From Pythium myriotylum (taxonomy: Eukaryota; Oomycota; Peronosporomycetes; Pythiales; Pythiaceae), in assembly GCA_023091665.1 (NCBI GenBank), contig JALJCQ010000012.1:2108001-2172000 (forward strand): 64,000 bases of DNA. The letters run 5' to 3'. Positions within the stretch are counted from its first letter, which is position 1; every line of letters starts with the position of its first letter. A model generated the notes under the pieces. That model was not told where the DNA came from, did no database searches, and was given only the letters and a program-made list of their open reading frames with translations. Both the position numbers and the translations under genes were made by a program. This document shows positions 20,445 to 32,300 of the stretch, in pieces.

Positions 20445-21191
20445 ATGTCTGACTTCTCTGAACATGAGGATTTTTCTTCTTGTGGCCCTGGCCAGAGAGT
20501 ACGAGGATCAAGGCAGGAAGGTCTCGTGGGCAGCGCTAGCAGCTGCGATGGCGTACTCAAAGAAGGATGCGCAGGCGCTGAAGCGGCGTTTGACCACTCT
20601 GAAGACAACACACGGCGAGCTTCTGCGAGGGTTCCCAAGTCGTTTTCTCAAGTCCCTTGAGCATGCACGATCGGTCACCTCAAGACCCGAAGACATGTCT
20701 TCATCCTCCCATACACTAAGCCCACACACCAGCCCGTCTCACTTCACCCATTGACTCTGAGTGAGGTCAATTCTCACTGCCATCGTCAAGCACTCCTGTC
20801 GGCAGAGAATCTCAAGGCGACGAGCACCAACACAACATGGTCAGGACCACCCAACCCACCATCGAAGCCAACCCGCTCTCAGTGTCGGACTCTGGCCGCG
20901 TGGTTGTAGAGATATTTGCTGGGGTCGCCAAGTCTGCCGTCCAAAGCTGCCGGCCGCACGGAGTTCAATGTTGGCGAGTTGGCGACAGATGGATTGACGA
21001 ACTTGGTTGATCGATGCCAGCTCCGTCAACAAGATGTCTTCCTCGACGTCGGCTCAGGTGTCGGGAACGTGATTGCTCTAGTTGTCCTTCAAACGGCGGT
21101 GGCTCGAGCGATTGGAAGTGAGATCCGCAAGGATGTCGCGTCGCTTGGGTCACTGGCAATTTTCGAGGCGACGTCCATTGTTGCTTATTAG
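20445..21191 (+). pseudogene. DOT1-like methyltransferase gene (broken)
   Basis: From ATG 20445 the reading MSDFSEHEDF shifts frame at a T-run (about 20470-20476) into LLVALAREYEDQGRKVSW and KTTHGELLRGFPSRFL, a Myb/SANT-like N-terminal block. After a stop at 20752 and a stretch in another frame (SDSGRVVVEIFAGVAKSA), the frame from 20916 gives FNVGELATDGLTN and DVFLDVGSGVGNVI. The latter is the SAM-binding motif of DOT1-type histone H3K79 methyltransferases. The 3' part of the catalytic domain is missing after 21191. At least two shifts and a truncation make it non-functional. It sits between transposons, which fits a dispersed, decaying gene family. Confidence 0.65.
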
Positions 21192-21623
21192 AGGCTTGAA
21201 TCAACTCGGAACAGGAGGACAGAAGTGTTCTGAGCGATTTCACAGCATATCGACTGACCGTCGCCAGCCATACCAATCGTACTAGCACACACAGATTATA
21301 ATAGCCGTATAGACAGAGGAGAACTGTGTTGGCCGGGGAATGTTGCCGGTAGCGACGCTTTTCATCGGACCTAGTGTGTGCCCGTCTCCACCAAAGATCC
21401 AGCAATATTATTGGCAGAAAAGACCAGTTTCCACACTTCTCAACTACTAGATGGTAAAGAATGGTTTCAGGTAGGAATGATTCTTTGTCCGAGTTGGATC
21501 TTCCAGCACGGGGAAAGAATTGCGCCGAATTGGGGGCACGAAGTGTAGGCAAAAACAATTGCATGAAACTCTGTGCTAGAGGAACTGTTGCCAAGATGTC
21601 GGAAACTCAAACGGGACCCGAAC
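21192..21623. other. Intergenic, nothing recognised
   Basis: Between the DOT1 relic and the miniature pogo element I see only short frames without domains. Confidence 0.5.
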
Positions 21624-21625
21624 TA

Positions 21626-22222
21626 CTGCAAAACATTACTTATAAGCGGCAAAATTTATAAGCGACACCGAAAAAACCTCACTATTGAGGATGGACTCAT
21701 GGGCATTTCATATAAGCGACATTCCCAAATGGCGGGATTTTTTTTGCCAAAATCGCGCGATACAGTACTCGGAGCCCATCAAAATGGCGCGGACCGCACG
21801 CAACCCCGACAAGCCACCTGCTCCACCTCGCCAGCACGCCCGAGAGGCGGAAACGCCCAAGAAGAAGCTAGAGGTGATCAACTACTTTCGGGAGTCCCGC
21901 CCGGCCTCACTGGTGTCTGCCAGCCGGCAGATGTGTCGTGGTTTCGACCGTACAAGAACAACATGCGCGCGTGCTGGGTGCGGTTCCTATCGAATGCGTC
22001 GTCGCTGAAGACGAAGATGTTGTCGAGCGTGGTGTGTCGGATTCCGACTGTGAGTCGGATGTGTCGATTTGATGTAAACCCAAAATATACTTTTGTTTCT
22101 CAACATTTGCGTTTTGGGTTTGTATGGAACTCAAACATGGTTTTTTTTCTCTTTGGGAGGCTCAACGAGGTTTTTCGTTGAAACAAAAAACACAGGCGTC
22201 GCTTATATGTAATGTTTTGCAG
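21626..22222 (+). mobile_element. Miniature pogo-type element (597 bp)
   Basis: The ends read inward as CTGCAAAACATTACTTATAA and CTGCAAAACATTACATATAA, with TA on each side (21624-21625 and 22223-22224). Inside, two remnants of one transposase gene are fused: a basic start beginning at ATG 21784 and, from about 21910, LTGVCQPADVSWFRPYKNNM, the third-Asp block of a DDE transposase. The central region has been deleted. The terminal repeats differ from those of the two elements at 12.5 and 15.8 kb, so this is a separate pogo family. Confidence 0.85.
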
Positions 22223-22224
22223 TA

Positions 22225-23004
22225 AAACCAATATATGTTGATACATATTGTGCCTAATTTAGTTTTAAACGCGCGGTATTGATGCAACTTTTGCGGCAGG
22301 GGTTGCCGCAGGCTACCCGTAACGAGTGCAGCGCAGGCGCTGCGCTACTATTTCCCCTCTCATAAAGCCTGGTTAATCCCCACATGCCCAGCGGGCTCAC
22401 GCCGACTTAGTCGAGGATAAAACGAATCTTTGGGGATGGCGATTCCCCAAAACACTCATTCCAAGCAGCAGGCTCCAATTTCAGTGTTTTTTTTTTTGTT
22501 TTGTCTTGGTTTTCGCGTGTCTCTGCCCGTTGCACCGTCTTCTCACACAGATCTTGGGATCTGGCTCCTCTTTTGACTTCTCACCAAATGGGTTCAAGAA
22601 AAGACCACTTTCGTGTGAACCACCTGCGCCGAGTCGCCGCCCCCATTGCGTGATGGCTCCACTGGGCTGGCTGCGCCACGCTGCCCTAGCCCTTCCACCC
22701 CCTACTGTCCAGCGTTTCCTCGCAGACGAGGCGTGCCGTCCGGCTGGACTCTTCCAGGATGAGCCACTGCACTTCCATTTCCTCGGCGCCGGCGGTTCGG
22801 AAATTTCCCGGCCCCAATTCGTTTTTTTTTTTTTTTTGGTTGTGTTTTTTGTCCGCTCTGTCCGCGGTCCATTCTCCGGACGGCGCGTGCGTGGACTCTG
22901 GATCCGGCGCCCACCCGTCGTTCTGCTCTGTGTTCTGCTCTCCAGCTGCCGGGTCCCCACCCGCCGACGTCTCTACGCGGCTCGGCCAACGCCAACGCCA
23001 ACGC
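22225..23004. other. Boundary between repeat-rich and gene-dense regions; possible 5' UTR
   Basis: A stretch with T-runs (about 22487-22497 and 22826-22840) that leads to the ankyrin gene. It includes short GC hairpins near 22290-22350 (GCGGCAGGGGTTGCCGC and GCGCAGGCGCTGCGC). The frame of the ankyrin gene stays open upstream to 22759, so a longer N-terminus is possible, but that part is compositionally odd. Confidence 0.5.
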
Positions 23005-24156
23005 ATGACGCTCGCGATCGACATGGAGGCGCTGCGCCGCACCGTCGAGTACGAGTACATCTCGACGCCGCGCTCGAGCGACTGCAGCTCGGCCGCCAGC
23101 ACGCCCGAGCGGCCCTCGCGCGCCGAAGAAGCCTTCCACAAGAGCCTCGTCGGCATGCTCAACAAGCGCGGCTACAACGTGCGCGACTCGGGCACCTTCG
23201 ACGCCTCCGAGACCTCCACCGCGAGCCTCGCGAGCACCAGCAGCGCCAGCATGTCCTCGCTCATCCTCAGTCTGCGCGAGCCCAACCACGGACAGACGCC
23301 GCTCCACATCGCCGTGCGCAAGGGCGACCTCCAAGTGCTCGAGGCGCTGCTCGAGAACGACTGCGTCGACGAAGTCATCAACCTCGAGGACAACAACGGC
23401 AACACGGCGCTCCACTTCGCCGCCGGCTCGTGGCGGAGGCCGCAGTGCGCCGTCATGGTGCAGGGGCTCCTCGAGGCCGGCGCCGACGTCCACCACAAGA
23501 ACAAGCGCGGGCTCTCGCCGCTCGCCGTGCACATGCTCACGATCAAGGTCGACAACGCCAGCATCGTCGTCAAGCTGCTCGAGTTCGGCTCGGCGCCCGA
23601 CACCGAGGTCGACGGCGAGTCGCTGCTCCACATCGCCATCAAGCACAACCTCCCGAGCATCTGCGGCGCGCTGGTCGCCTTCGGCGCCTCGCTCACGGCG
23701 CTCAACAACGAAGGACTCATGTGCTACGAGGTCGCGCCGCAGTCCGTCAAGCGCGCCATGCTGCGCAACATCACCAAGGCGCCGCCCTTCCTGCCGGCCA
23801 CGCAGCGCAACAAGTGCATGCGCTGCAACAACGCGCTCCTCGGCGCCAAGAAGCTCGTGGGCAACTTTTTCAAGCGCGCCGTCGGCGGCCGGATACCCTC
23901 GAGCCAGTGCAACTGCTACCACTGCGGACTGCTCTTCTGCTCGCAGTGTCTGAAACGCACCTCCATCGCCGACTCGCTGCCGCCGCAGTTCGTGCGCTCG
24001 CGCCTCGACGACCTCTCGAGCGTCAAGACGTGCAGCTACTGCGAGGCCATCCTCGCCGAGCGCCGGCAACGCATGCAGGCGCGCATGTCGCTCGAGCGGC
24101 GCAATTCCGTGCTCGTAGTGAGCGGCCGCAAGTCCAAGCATGCCGTCGCGGCGTGA
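23005..24156 (+). CDS. Ankyrin-repeat protein with a C-terminal FYVE-like zinc finger
   Basis: 383 codons from ATG 23005, chosen because normal coding composition begins here; an in-frame ATG also exists at 22759. Residues about 90-240 hold at least three ankyrin repeats: GQTPLHIAVRKGDLQVLEAL, NGNTALHFAAGSW and GESLLHIAIKHN. The C-terminus (about 270-350) has the cysteine pattern CMRC...CNCYHC...CSQC...CSYC of a FYVE/PHD-type finger, with a long basic insert. Such fingers often bind membrane phosphoinositides. Ankyrin plus FYVE proteins are common in oomycetes. Exact ligands are unknown. The gene is single-exon and convergent with the methyltransferase gene 146 bp away. Confidence 0.85.
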   Translation: MTLAIDMEALRRTVEYEYISTPRSSDCSSAASTPERPSRAEEAFHKSLVGMLNKRGYNVRDSGTFDASETSTASLASTSSASMSSLILSLREPNHGQTPLHIAVRKGDLQVLEALLENDCVDEVINLEDNNGNTALHFAAGSWRRPQCAVMVQGLLEAGADVHHKNKRGLSPLAVHMLTIKVDNASIVVKLLEFGSAPDTEVDGESLLHIAIKHNLPSICGALVAFGASLTALNNEGLMCYEVAPQSVKRAMLRNITKAPPFLPATQRNKCMRCNNALLGAKKLVGNFFKRAVGGRIPSSQCNCYHCGLLFCSQCLKRTSIADSLPPQFVRSRLDDLSSVKTCSYCEAILAERRQRMQARMSLERRNSVLVVSGRKSKHAVAA

Positions 24157-24302
24157 AACGTATAAACACAACGATGGCGAGCCATCGTACTTGCAGACAA
24201 CCGAGCCTCCCCCGCCGAGGCCGGAGATCGTCTTAACTTAACATCGTCAATATATTGCGCACATTTGTTGGGAATGACTACTGTACCCAGCCGATCGATC
24301 TA

Positions 24303-25170
24303 TCAGAAGATGTTGCTGAGCTCGTCGCTCATGAGCTCGTCTACGTCGTACTCCCTCTTGGCGGCTCGCTCGGCCGCGATCTGCTGCGCGCGAGTGTCCG
24401 AGGGATCGAACGTCGGGTAGGCGTCGAGCACGAACTTGCCCTGCGTCGTGGTGGCTTCGAATGGCCGCACGGGAAACTGCGCCCACTTGGTGAAGTGGTG
24501 GAAGACAATGGCCGTCACCACGGTCGCATCCAGCGTCAGCGCCGACTTCTGCGGCCCGTGGAAAGGTACATGCACGAAGCGATCACAGATCGCGACCTGG
24601 TCGGGCGACAGCTCGCCTCCCTAGAGACGCCCGCGATTAAGTGAATAAGCATTTGGGCGACAGGGCTCCATGCAGCCGCACCTCATTGTCGATCACAAAC
24701 GCCGTCGAGCCGTGGTAAAGCGCCGAGTGCGCAGCTGCAGGTGTGACAATCCGCCAGTGAGTTAAATGCGAGCCAGTGTCCCACGGACGGCGCTGATCTG
24801 GTCGAATCTGATCGTGATGGACTCACCGGAAGATTCCCCCGTTCGCTTGATGCCGACGATGGCGCAGCCTTTCTGCAGCAAGTACGCGTGCGCCTCGTGG
24901 AAGTTGTAGAAGTGGACGACGTCGACGTACTTCTGCGCGCGGTGGGCGCCGTGGGTGCCGAAGCGCTGCGAGCCGACTGCGACGAGAGCGCGGTGAGAGA
25001 GAGAGAGAGAGCCGAGTGCGACGCACACTGAGAGACGCACCGACGACGATCTGGGTCGCGCCGAAGGCCGAGGCCGTGCGCAAGTACGTGCCGAGGTTCT
25101 GTCGCCCGCCGACGTTCGAGAGCACGACGTAGAGCGCCGCGCGCGGACGCGGCTCGGCGGAGCTGCTCAT
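24303..25170 (-). CDS. SpoU/TrmH-family RNA 2'-O-ribose methyltransferase
   Basis: Four exons on the minus strand: 25170-25041, 24976-24827, 24734-24682 and 24620-24303. The introns (64, 92 and 61 nt) are all GT-AG, and the joined frame is 216 residues. Motif 1 is NVGGRQNLGTYLRTASAFGA. Motif 2 is AFVIDNEGGELSPDQV. Motif 3 is KSALTLDATVVTAIVF. Together these form the deep trefoil-knot SAM site of SpoU enzymes, which methylate the 2'-OH of a ribose in tRNA or rRNA. The substrate cannot be told from sequence. The first intron contains a GA microsatellite. The gene starts 132 bp from the divergent ABCC pseudogene. Confidence 0.88.
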
Positions 25171-25302
25171 GTCGGTCGCCGACTGCCCGTCGACCAGTGA
25201 CTGGAGAGCTCCCTCACGAGTGTGACGCGATGGAAGACCACGTGAACCCAACGGAAATGGGTGCGGCGGCCGTCCAGTTCTCCTCCTCTCGACCTCGCGC
25301 GC

Positions 25303-28300
25303 ATGGAGACCGAACGCTCGTCGCTGCTGCCGCGTGCGTCGCCGCGCCGCGTCGAGGAGCGCGACGACTTGGGCACCGCGGCGTTCCCGTTCCATCCGCA
25401 GTCGCGGTCGACGCCAATGTGGCGGAAGCTGCTGATCCGGTTCTTCGACAATCGCGACAAGACCAAGACGGTGGAGGCGAGCGACGTGTGGCCGCTGGCG
25501 CACAACATCCGAGGAGACCAAGCCGCGGCGGAGGTCACGCGGAGGATTCCAAAAAGTGGACGCATGCGACTCTTGCGTGCGGTGGTCGCCGCGAACCGGA
25601 CTGAGTTCGTGCAGATGCTGTTGTGGGACTTGGCGGGGATAGCGCTAGCGGGAGCTTGGCCGCTGCTGGTGTTCCACTTGTTCCGCGATGGGCTGATGAA
25701 GCTACCGGCCACCAACGAACGGAGAGTCTTCGGCCGCGAGAGCGAGATTCTATGGCCTCTCGTTCAGATCTTTTCGGTGGAGATCCTTCTCTCTCGTCTC
25801 AGCCCAGCGGCGCGAGATTGCTAGTCGTGTCCATCTATCAGTCGACCGCAGCCTATTTGGGCTTGTTATCAACCGCATGGCCGCAATCTCTGATCCCTCT
25901 ATAATGTCCCCCCTGACTCGCAAGGCCGATGGTGTTACTGGCCGTAAACAGCAACTGACGGAGGTAGGATCGATGTTCTCAATAGATCTTACTCGAGTGC
26001 AGCTTCTGACTATCGGCCTCCAAGACTTCTGGCCCATGGCAGCGCGACTCGCTGCGTCCATTGTGGTGTTCGCCAACGTGCTTGAGTTGTCGTGGACCCT
26101 CTCAGGGGCCGTGATCGGCGTGATCGCATCATTTCTGGTGGTGGAGGGCTTGATCCTGGCCCCACTATCTTCGAGGCTTGTATCAACTGTGTCGACACGC
26201 ATCAACGCTATGCACGACAGTCTAAAGAGTATCCAGATGATCAAACTGAACGCATGGGCTTCCCATGCTAAAGCAAAGATCTACCAAGCTCGCTCGAGTG
26301 AACGTTACGCACTCCTTTCCGTCACGGCAGTCGAGCTTCTCTTCGAACACTTGCTCTCTGAAAGCCCCATGATTCTTGTTGCTATCAAGTTCAAGATGTT
26401 GACAAGCGTGGCTAATGAGGGATCGGACCATGTTATCAACCACGCTGTGATCGCCACTCAAGTTTTAACAAGTTTGATCGTGCCTGAATGACATTTATCG
26501 GACCTTTCAACGTGTTGCCAACGGGATTCAAGGTGTCATCACCGGCATCATCTCATGGCAACGGATTGAGACATTCGTGCTCAAACCCGTCTCTGGCAGT
26601 CGACACGAATCAACGTCTCCATCATCTTGTTCCGAATCTATGGACTCGATCATTGAGATGCACAGTGTCTGTATTCGCTGTCAAGCCACAGCCCAGCCAG
26701 CACCCCCACTCCTCTTGAATGTAGACCTATCCGTGCGACGGGGCGAACTCGTGGTTATCTACGGAGCAGCGGGCCTCGGCAAGTCGATGCTCTTGGCTGC
26801 TATTAGGGGAGATACGTCAGCAGTCCAGCTGCTTCATGGAGCATCAAAACCACTGCCACCTAACTGCCGAGTCGCTTACTGCTCCCAAGATCCATGGTTA
26901 CAGACACTCTCGATTCGAGACAACATCTTGTTTGGCACCGCATTCGACGAACAGAAATACTGGGCAGTCGTCGACGCGTGCGGATTGTTGGAGGATCTGA
27001 GTGTGCTTCCGTTGGGCGATGCGACTGTCGTGGGACCTCGCGGCATCAGTTTATCGAGTGGTCAGTCGGCTCGCATCGCTCTTGCTCGCGCTTGTTATGC
27101 TGATGCGGACTTGTATTTGTTGGACTGTCCGTTGGCGAACGTGGACGCCGTGGTGCAGAGCGAGATATTCCGTAAGTGTGTGGTGGAGTTGTTGTTGTAC
27201 AAGACGGTGGTGATCGTGACGCACAATCCGGAGTATATTGGTTCATCGTTTGTCGACAAGCTTGTTAAGGTTCAACCGACGGGCGTGCGGGTGATTTCTT
27301 CGGAAAATAAGCGCTGGACCCTTCGGTTGCGCGATCGGCCCGACAAGCAACGCGAATTTGGACTTGGATATCGGTCTTTGATCATGACGACTTTGTCATC
27401 GGAGTCACGTGGATTGGCTCAGAAGATTGAGCTATCACGAAAGTCGAAAGCGCCAAAGAGAATTCAACTCGATCCGACATTAACACCCTCCATGTTTTGG
27501 GCGTATGCACGCTCTGGAGGGATGGCGGCTGTGGTTTGGCTTGCGATAGGAATTGTATTATCTATTCCTTTGGCGCTCGCGACCGTTGCCAGAGACCTGT
27601 GGGTCGTCAAGTGGGCTGATGACGTGACGCAAAGCAATCCCGGGCCGGCATTTGCTTGTTTTGTAGCCACTTGCATAGCTCTCGAGGTACTCGTGGATTT
27701 GTGTTTTCAAGTGTTCAACTCGACGTCAGCAGCTGCGCTATTCCTAAAGGCAACAAACTCCGTCTTGTTTGCATCAATGTCATTCTTCTACACGACACCA
27801 TTAGGCGAGACGATTAAGCGCTTCTACAACGATATGGGCCCAGCCGATGCAGCCTTCGCGCCCTATCTGAGCTTGTTTGTGTGCAGTGTGGCGTCGAATA
27901 TGGGTCGAGCTATTGTGTTGTGCTGGTTTCTTGGGCCCATCAGTCTCATCTCCATGGGGTTCGGTTGCTTAGCTGTCACGCAAACGTTGACGATCGAATT
28001 CTTCTCCACGCTAAAGAAACTCGTGGACAGCGCCACAGCCCAAAAGCTCAACTCCATGGCTGAATTCCTCGACGGTGAACCTGTGATTTGAGCATTTGGG
28101 GCGAGTCGATCGTCACAACTCGTCGGTGCATTCAAGGCCGTAAATGAGCTGTTGGATCGTGTGAGGCGAATGATGTTCACCTTCAACAGCTACATAATTT
28201 TGCGCTCCGAAATCATTATGGCAATTGTAGGCCTCCTCCACGTCGCTCTGCTTGCTGTGCGACCGGTTTCCAGTGCTGAGCTCATGATAATTTTGCTGTA

Positions 28301-29216
28301 TGTGTTCCTGCTTCAACGACAACTTCTTGAGTGCTGTGGGACTGGATATGCAAACGTTTGCCTCGTGCTCAACAGTATCCGAAACTTGCAAGACTTCACA
28401 AACATTCCGATCGAGTTGGAGTACGAACCATACGCAAGTCCGTTTGTATCGCTGACTCCACAAGAGTGGCCGCAATTTGGGAGGGTTGTCTTCGAACATG
28501 TGAACTTCTCCTATGAGAGCACTGAACATTGTGATCCTGCCAAGACATTAGCACTCCGAGATGTCTCGTTCTCGATTCGAGGCGGCGAGATGATTGGAAT
28601 CGTCGGACGCACCGGATCTGGCAAAAGCTCGCTCGCCATGGCGCTCCTACGCGTACACCCTCTCCGCAGCGGACGCATCCTCATCGATGGCGTCGACATC
28701 CGACACGTGCCTCTCTCTCGCCTACGCCAGAGCTTCACGATCATCCCACAGTCGCCCACATTCTACCGTTGCTCGGTGCGCGACTACATGGATCCGTTCC
28801 ACGAGTTCGAGGACGCGCGTCTGTGGAAGGAGCTGCTGAGTGTGGATTTGGGCCACCGCGTGCAGAGCCTTGACGACGAGCTGCTGGACAACGGCGAGAA
28901 CTGGAGTCAGGGCCAGCGGCAGTTGTTGTGTTTTGCTCGCGCGTTGCTGAAGCCGTCGCGCGTGGTGATACTGGACGAGGCGTTCTCGTGCATCGACCAG
29001 CAGTGCCAGGAGAAGATCCTGGGTATCGTGCGGGAGCGTTTTGTTGGGTCGACGGTGGTGTTGATCACGCATCGTTTGGACCAGATTTTGGGATTTGATC
29101 GTATTTTGGTGATGCGTGGCGGTCGTTTGGTGGAGAGCGGGAGTGCGGAGGAGTTGGCGAGCAACCCAGGCGGCGAGTTTTACGAGTTCCTCGAGACCTC
29201 CTTGCTGACATTATGA
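25303..29216 (+). pseudogene. ABCC (MRP-type) transporter pseudogene
   Basis: The layout matches the intact paralogue that follows it: N-terminal FPFHP/WRKLL block, TMD1, NBD1, TMD2, NBD2. Three lesions break it. The first is a frameshift near 25,800. The second is a frameshift near 26,487, where ...LIVPE ends and DIYRTFQRV resumes. The third is an in-frame TGA at 28,089, where the paralogues have CGA or another Arg codon in the block VIRAFG. NBD1 keeps Walker A GAAGLGKSM and signature LSSGQ. NBD2 keeps Walker A GRTGSGKSS and WSQGQ. Long parts of NBD1 (26868-27257) and NBD2 (28608-29179) are nearly identical at DNA level to the neighbouring gene, so the locus may act as a conversion donor. 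Sequencing error cannot be excluded for the shifts. Confidence 0.8.
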
Positions 29217-29375
29217 GTCTTGTATACCGTAAATCGTATAGTACCTTTTCGATCTCACCTGTTTTTCGCGAATTGGTGAATCTCAGTTTTTGCGCGCTGT
29301 ACCAAAAGAAGGTGAGCTCCCGACTGTCTACTTGACGGGGCCGCCTTCACTTCGTCATTCGTCGTTCGCAGCTCC

Positions 29376-32300
29376 ATGGGGATGCGCGAGGTGTCGCCTA
29401 TGGACGAGAAGTCGCCGCTGCTGGCCAAGCCGCTGGGCCGCGACGAGCCGCTGGGCACGGCGCGCTTCGCGTTCCATCCCAGCGCGCATGCCACGCCGCT
29501 CTGGCGCAAGCTGCTCTTCCAGTTCTTCGACGGCGGGCGGCGTCGCGAGACCCTCGAGGAGAGCGACGTGTGGCCACTCGAAGACGAGTTCGTCGGGAGC
29601 CGCGCGGCAGAGGCCGTCAAGAAACACCTCCCCGCCACCGGACGGTGGAGACTCTTCCGCGCACTGCACTCCGCGAACCGTCGACGGCTCGTGTGGATGG
29701 TGGCGCTACGGCTCGTATCCACGGCACTGGGGGTGCTCCGACCGTGGCTGCTGCTCTACATTGTCAACGTGGATGAGCTCGAGAGAAGAGACGTTTTCGC
29801 ACCGCTCATCGCCCTCGCCGTGCTCGGAGTTGCTGTGTGTGTCATCAACAATCGAAGCCACAACGACGCGACCCGAGTGGAGCTCCATGTGTACAGCAGT
29901 CTCTACGCTATGGTCACCGATCGCATCGTCCAAGCTGGAACGGTGGCAGGCAGCGTGGCACCTAGTGTTGACGCAAGGGAAACTGTGGGGTACAAACAGC
30001 GGCTAGCAGAGATCACGAAGATACTCGCCAGCGACCTCAACGCGATCGGCGACTTCATGGTCACCGTCCACACTACCTGGGCAGTCGCTCTGAGGCTGGC
30101 CGTGACCATCACAGTGCTTGTTCGGGTCGTCGACATGACATGGACCATGGTGGGACTTATTGTTGGAGCGTACGCTGTGGTCCTTGTGCTCTCAGTCGCA
30201 GTCGGTGAGCCACTAAGCTCGCGAGTTGAGTCCACGCTGGTGACGCGTCTGAACATCGTGCATGAGTGCCTGAAAGCGATCCAAATGGTCAAGCTCAACT
30301 CGTGGGAGGATAAGATGGAAGGAAAAATTCTTTCGGCGCGTTCCGTTGAACGAGTTGCCGCCAATCGACTGCGGGCGCTTGCACTCATCGTGCGAGGGCT
30401 CATCGAAGAAAGCCCAATGGTACTTGTTGCGATCTTCTTCGCCTCTTTTGCTGCACACACAGAAGTACTTTCCCCTGCTCGTGTGTTCGCGACGTTTTTG
30501 ATGCTCGGCGACTGCCTTCGCCAGGCTGGATACATGAAGTACTCCATCCAGTCGGTTATTACGGGCGCCAGGGCTTGGCAACGAGTGGAAACGTTTTTGC
30601 TTGCGGAGCCGATCAAGAGGTCAACTTATTCATCGACCAGTCGACGGAGACTGTCGAGCTCGGATACTGGTCCAGACATAGTTGTTGAACTGCAAGGGGC
30701 TTGCTTGTCATCTCCACAGAGCTCGCCACCGGCACTACTGATCAATGTCGACTGGGCAGTTCGCCGAGGTGATCTGGTTGTAGTGTATGGGGCTGCTGGT
30801 CTCGGCAAATCCATGTTGTTAGCAGCTGCGAGAGAAGATCCCTCGGTTGTTTTACTCCACGGAACTTCCAAGCCATTGCCGCCTAATTACCGAGTCGCTT
30901 ACTGCTCCCAAGATCCATGGTTACAGACACTCTCGATTCGAGACAACATCTTGTTTGGCACCGCATTCGACGAACAGAAATACTGGGCAGTCGTCGACGC
31001 GTGCGGATTGTTGGAGGATCTGAGTGTGCTTCCGTTGGGCGATGCGACTGTCGTGGGACCTCGCGGCATCAATTTATCGAGTGGTCAGTCGGCTCGCATC
31101 GCTCTTGCTCGCGCTTGTTATGCTGATGCGGACTTGTATTTGTTGGACTGTCCGTTGGCGAACGTGGACGCCGTGGTGCAGAGCGAGATATTCCGTAAGT
31201 GTGTGGTGGAGTTGTTGTTGTACAAGACGGTGGTGATCGTGACGCACAATCCGGAGTATATTGGTTCGTCGTTTGTCGACCAATTAGTCGAAGTCAAACC
31301 TCTCGGCATTCGTGTGACGAATCGTGCATCAAGACGCCGGATGAGTGCGAGTTCCCCTGTGAGTCGACGACTACGAGATTATCAGCACAGCTTTAGCCGA
31401 CAGTCTCAAGACGATCGATCCCTCTGTCTTCCACCACCTTCGACTGAAGCTCGTAGGGTGGCTGAGATGGTCGCAATGGCTCGGTCTATCCACGATACCA
31501 ACCCAGTGAAAGTTAACACCAGCGGTGATGGCGATGGGACCATCTCACTGCGAGTCGTTCACGAGTACATGCTGAGAACTCATCTAGCGTTCGCTATATC
31601 AGCAATATCTCTCGCGCTTGGATGGGCTACTTTATCCATAGTTCGTGATCTGTGGCTCATGAAGTGGGCCACTAAGCATTCTCAAGCAAGTGATATAGAC
31701 GACGGTAACGATCAGCTCGCCTTCAGGACCATAGTCGCAGTGTGCATCGCGGTTGGCGTCACCAGTCAAGCATGTGTGTATGCACTCAACTCAGGCGTGG
31801 CTGCGAAGCTCTTTAAAACGATGACGCACGCAATTCTTCACTCGCCAATGACCCGATTCTACGTTACTCCGATCGGAGAAACCATCAGCCACTACTACAA
31901 CGACTTGTTCGTGGTTGACGATCTCCTACCCCGTCAACTTAGTGTGCTCGTACTGAGCGCAGCATCGTTCTTGGCGCGGACTCTTCTGTTGGGCGGAATA
32001 CTCGGATGGATTGGTTCATGCGTGATTATCGCGGGCTACGCGCTTGCTTCGAGTTTGCTCTCTATTTCGTTTTGCGACGAAGTCATATCAATGCAACGCC
32101 GTACAAATGCACAGCTGCTTACGCTAATATCCGAAGTTGTGGACGGAGAATCCGTGATCCGAGCCTTCGGACGTGAACGCACCAGCCATGTATTCCAAGC
32201 GTTGAATGCTGTAAACGAGCGGTACAAGCGGATCAGCTTCTTTGCGATGATGTTTAATTTCTCCATCATTGTCCAGACAGAAACTGTGACATCCGGGCTG

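Noticed and set aside
22702..24171. 489-codon minus-strand frame opposite the ankyrin gene
   Set aside because: It is an antisense shadow caused by GC-rich third positions; the plus strand has the ankyrin and zinc-finger motifs.
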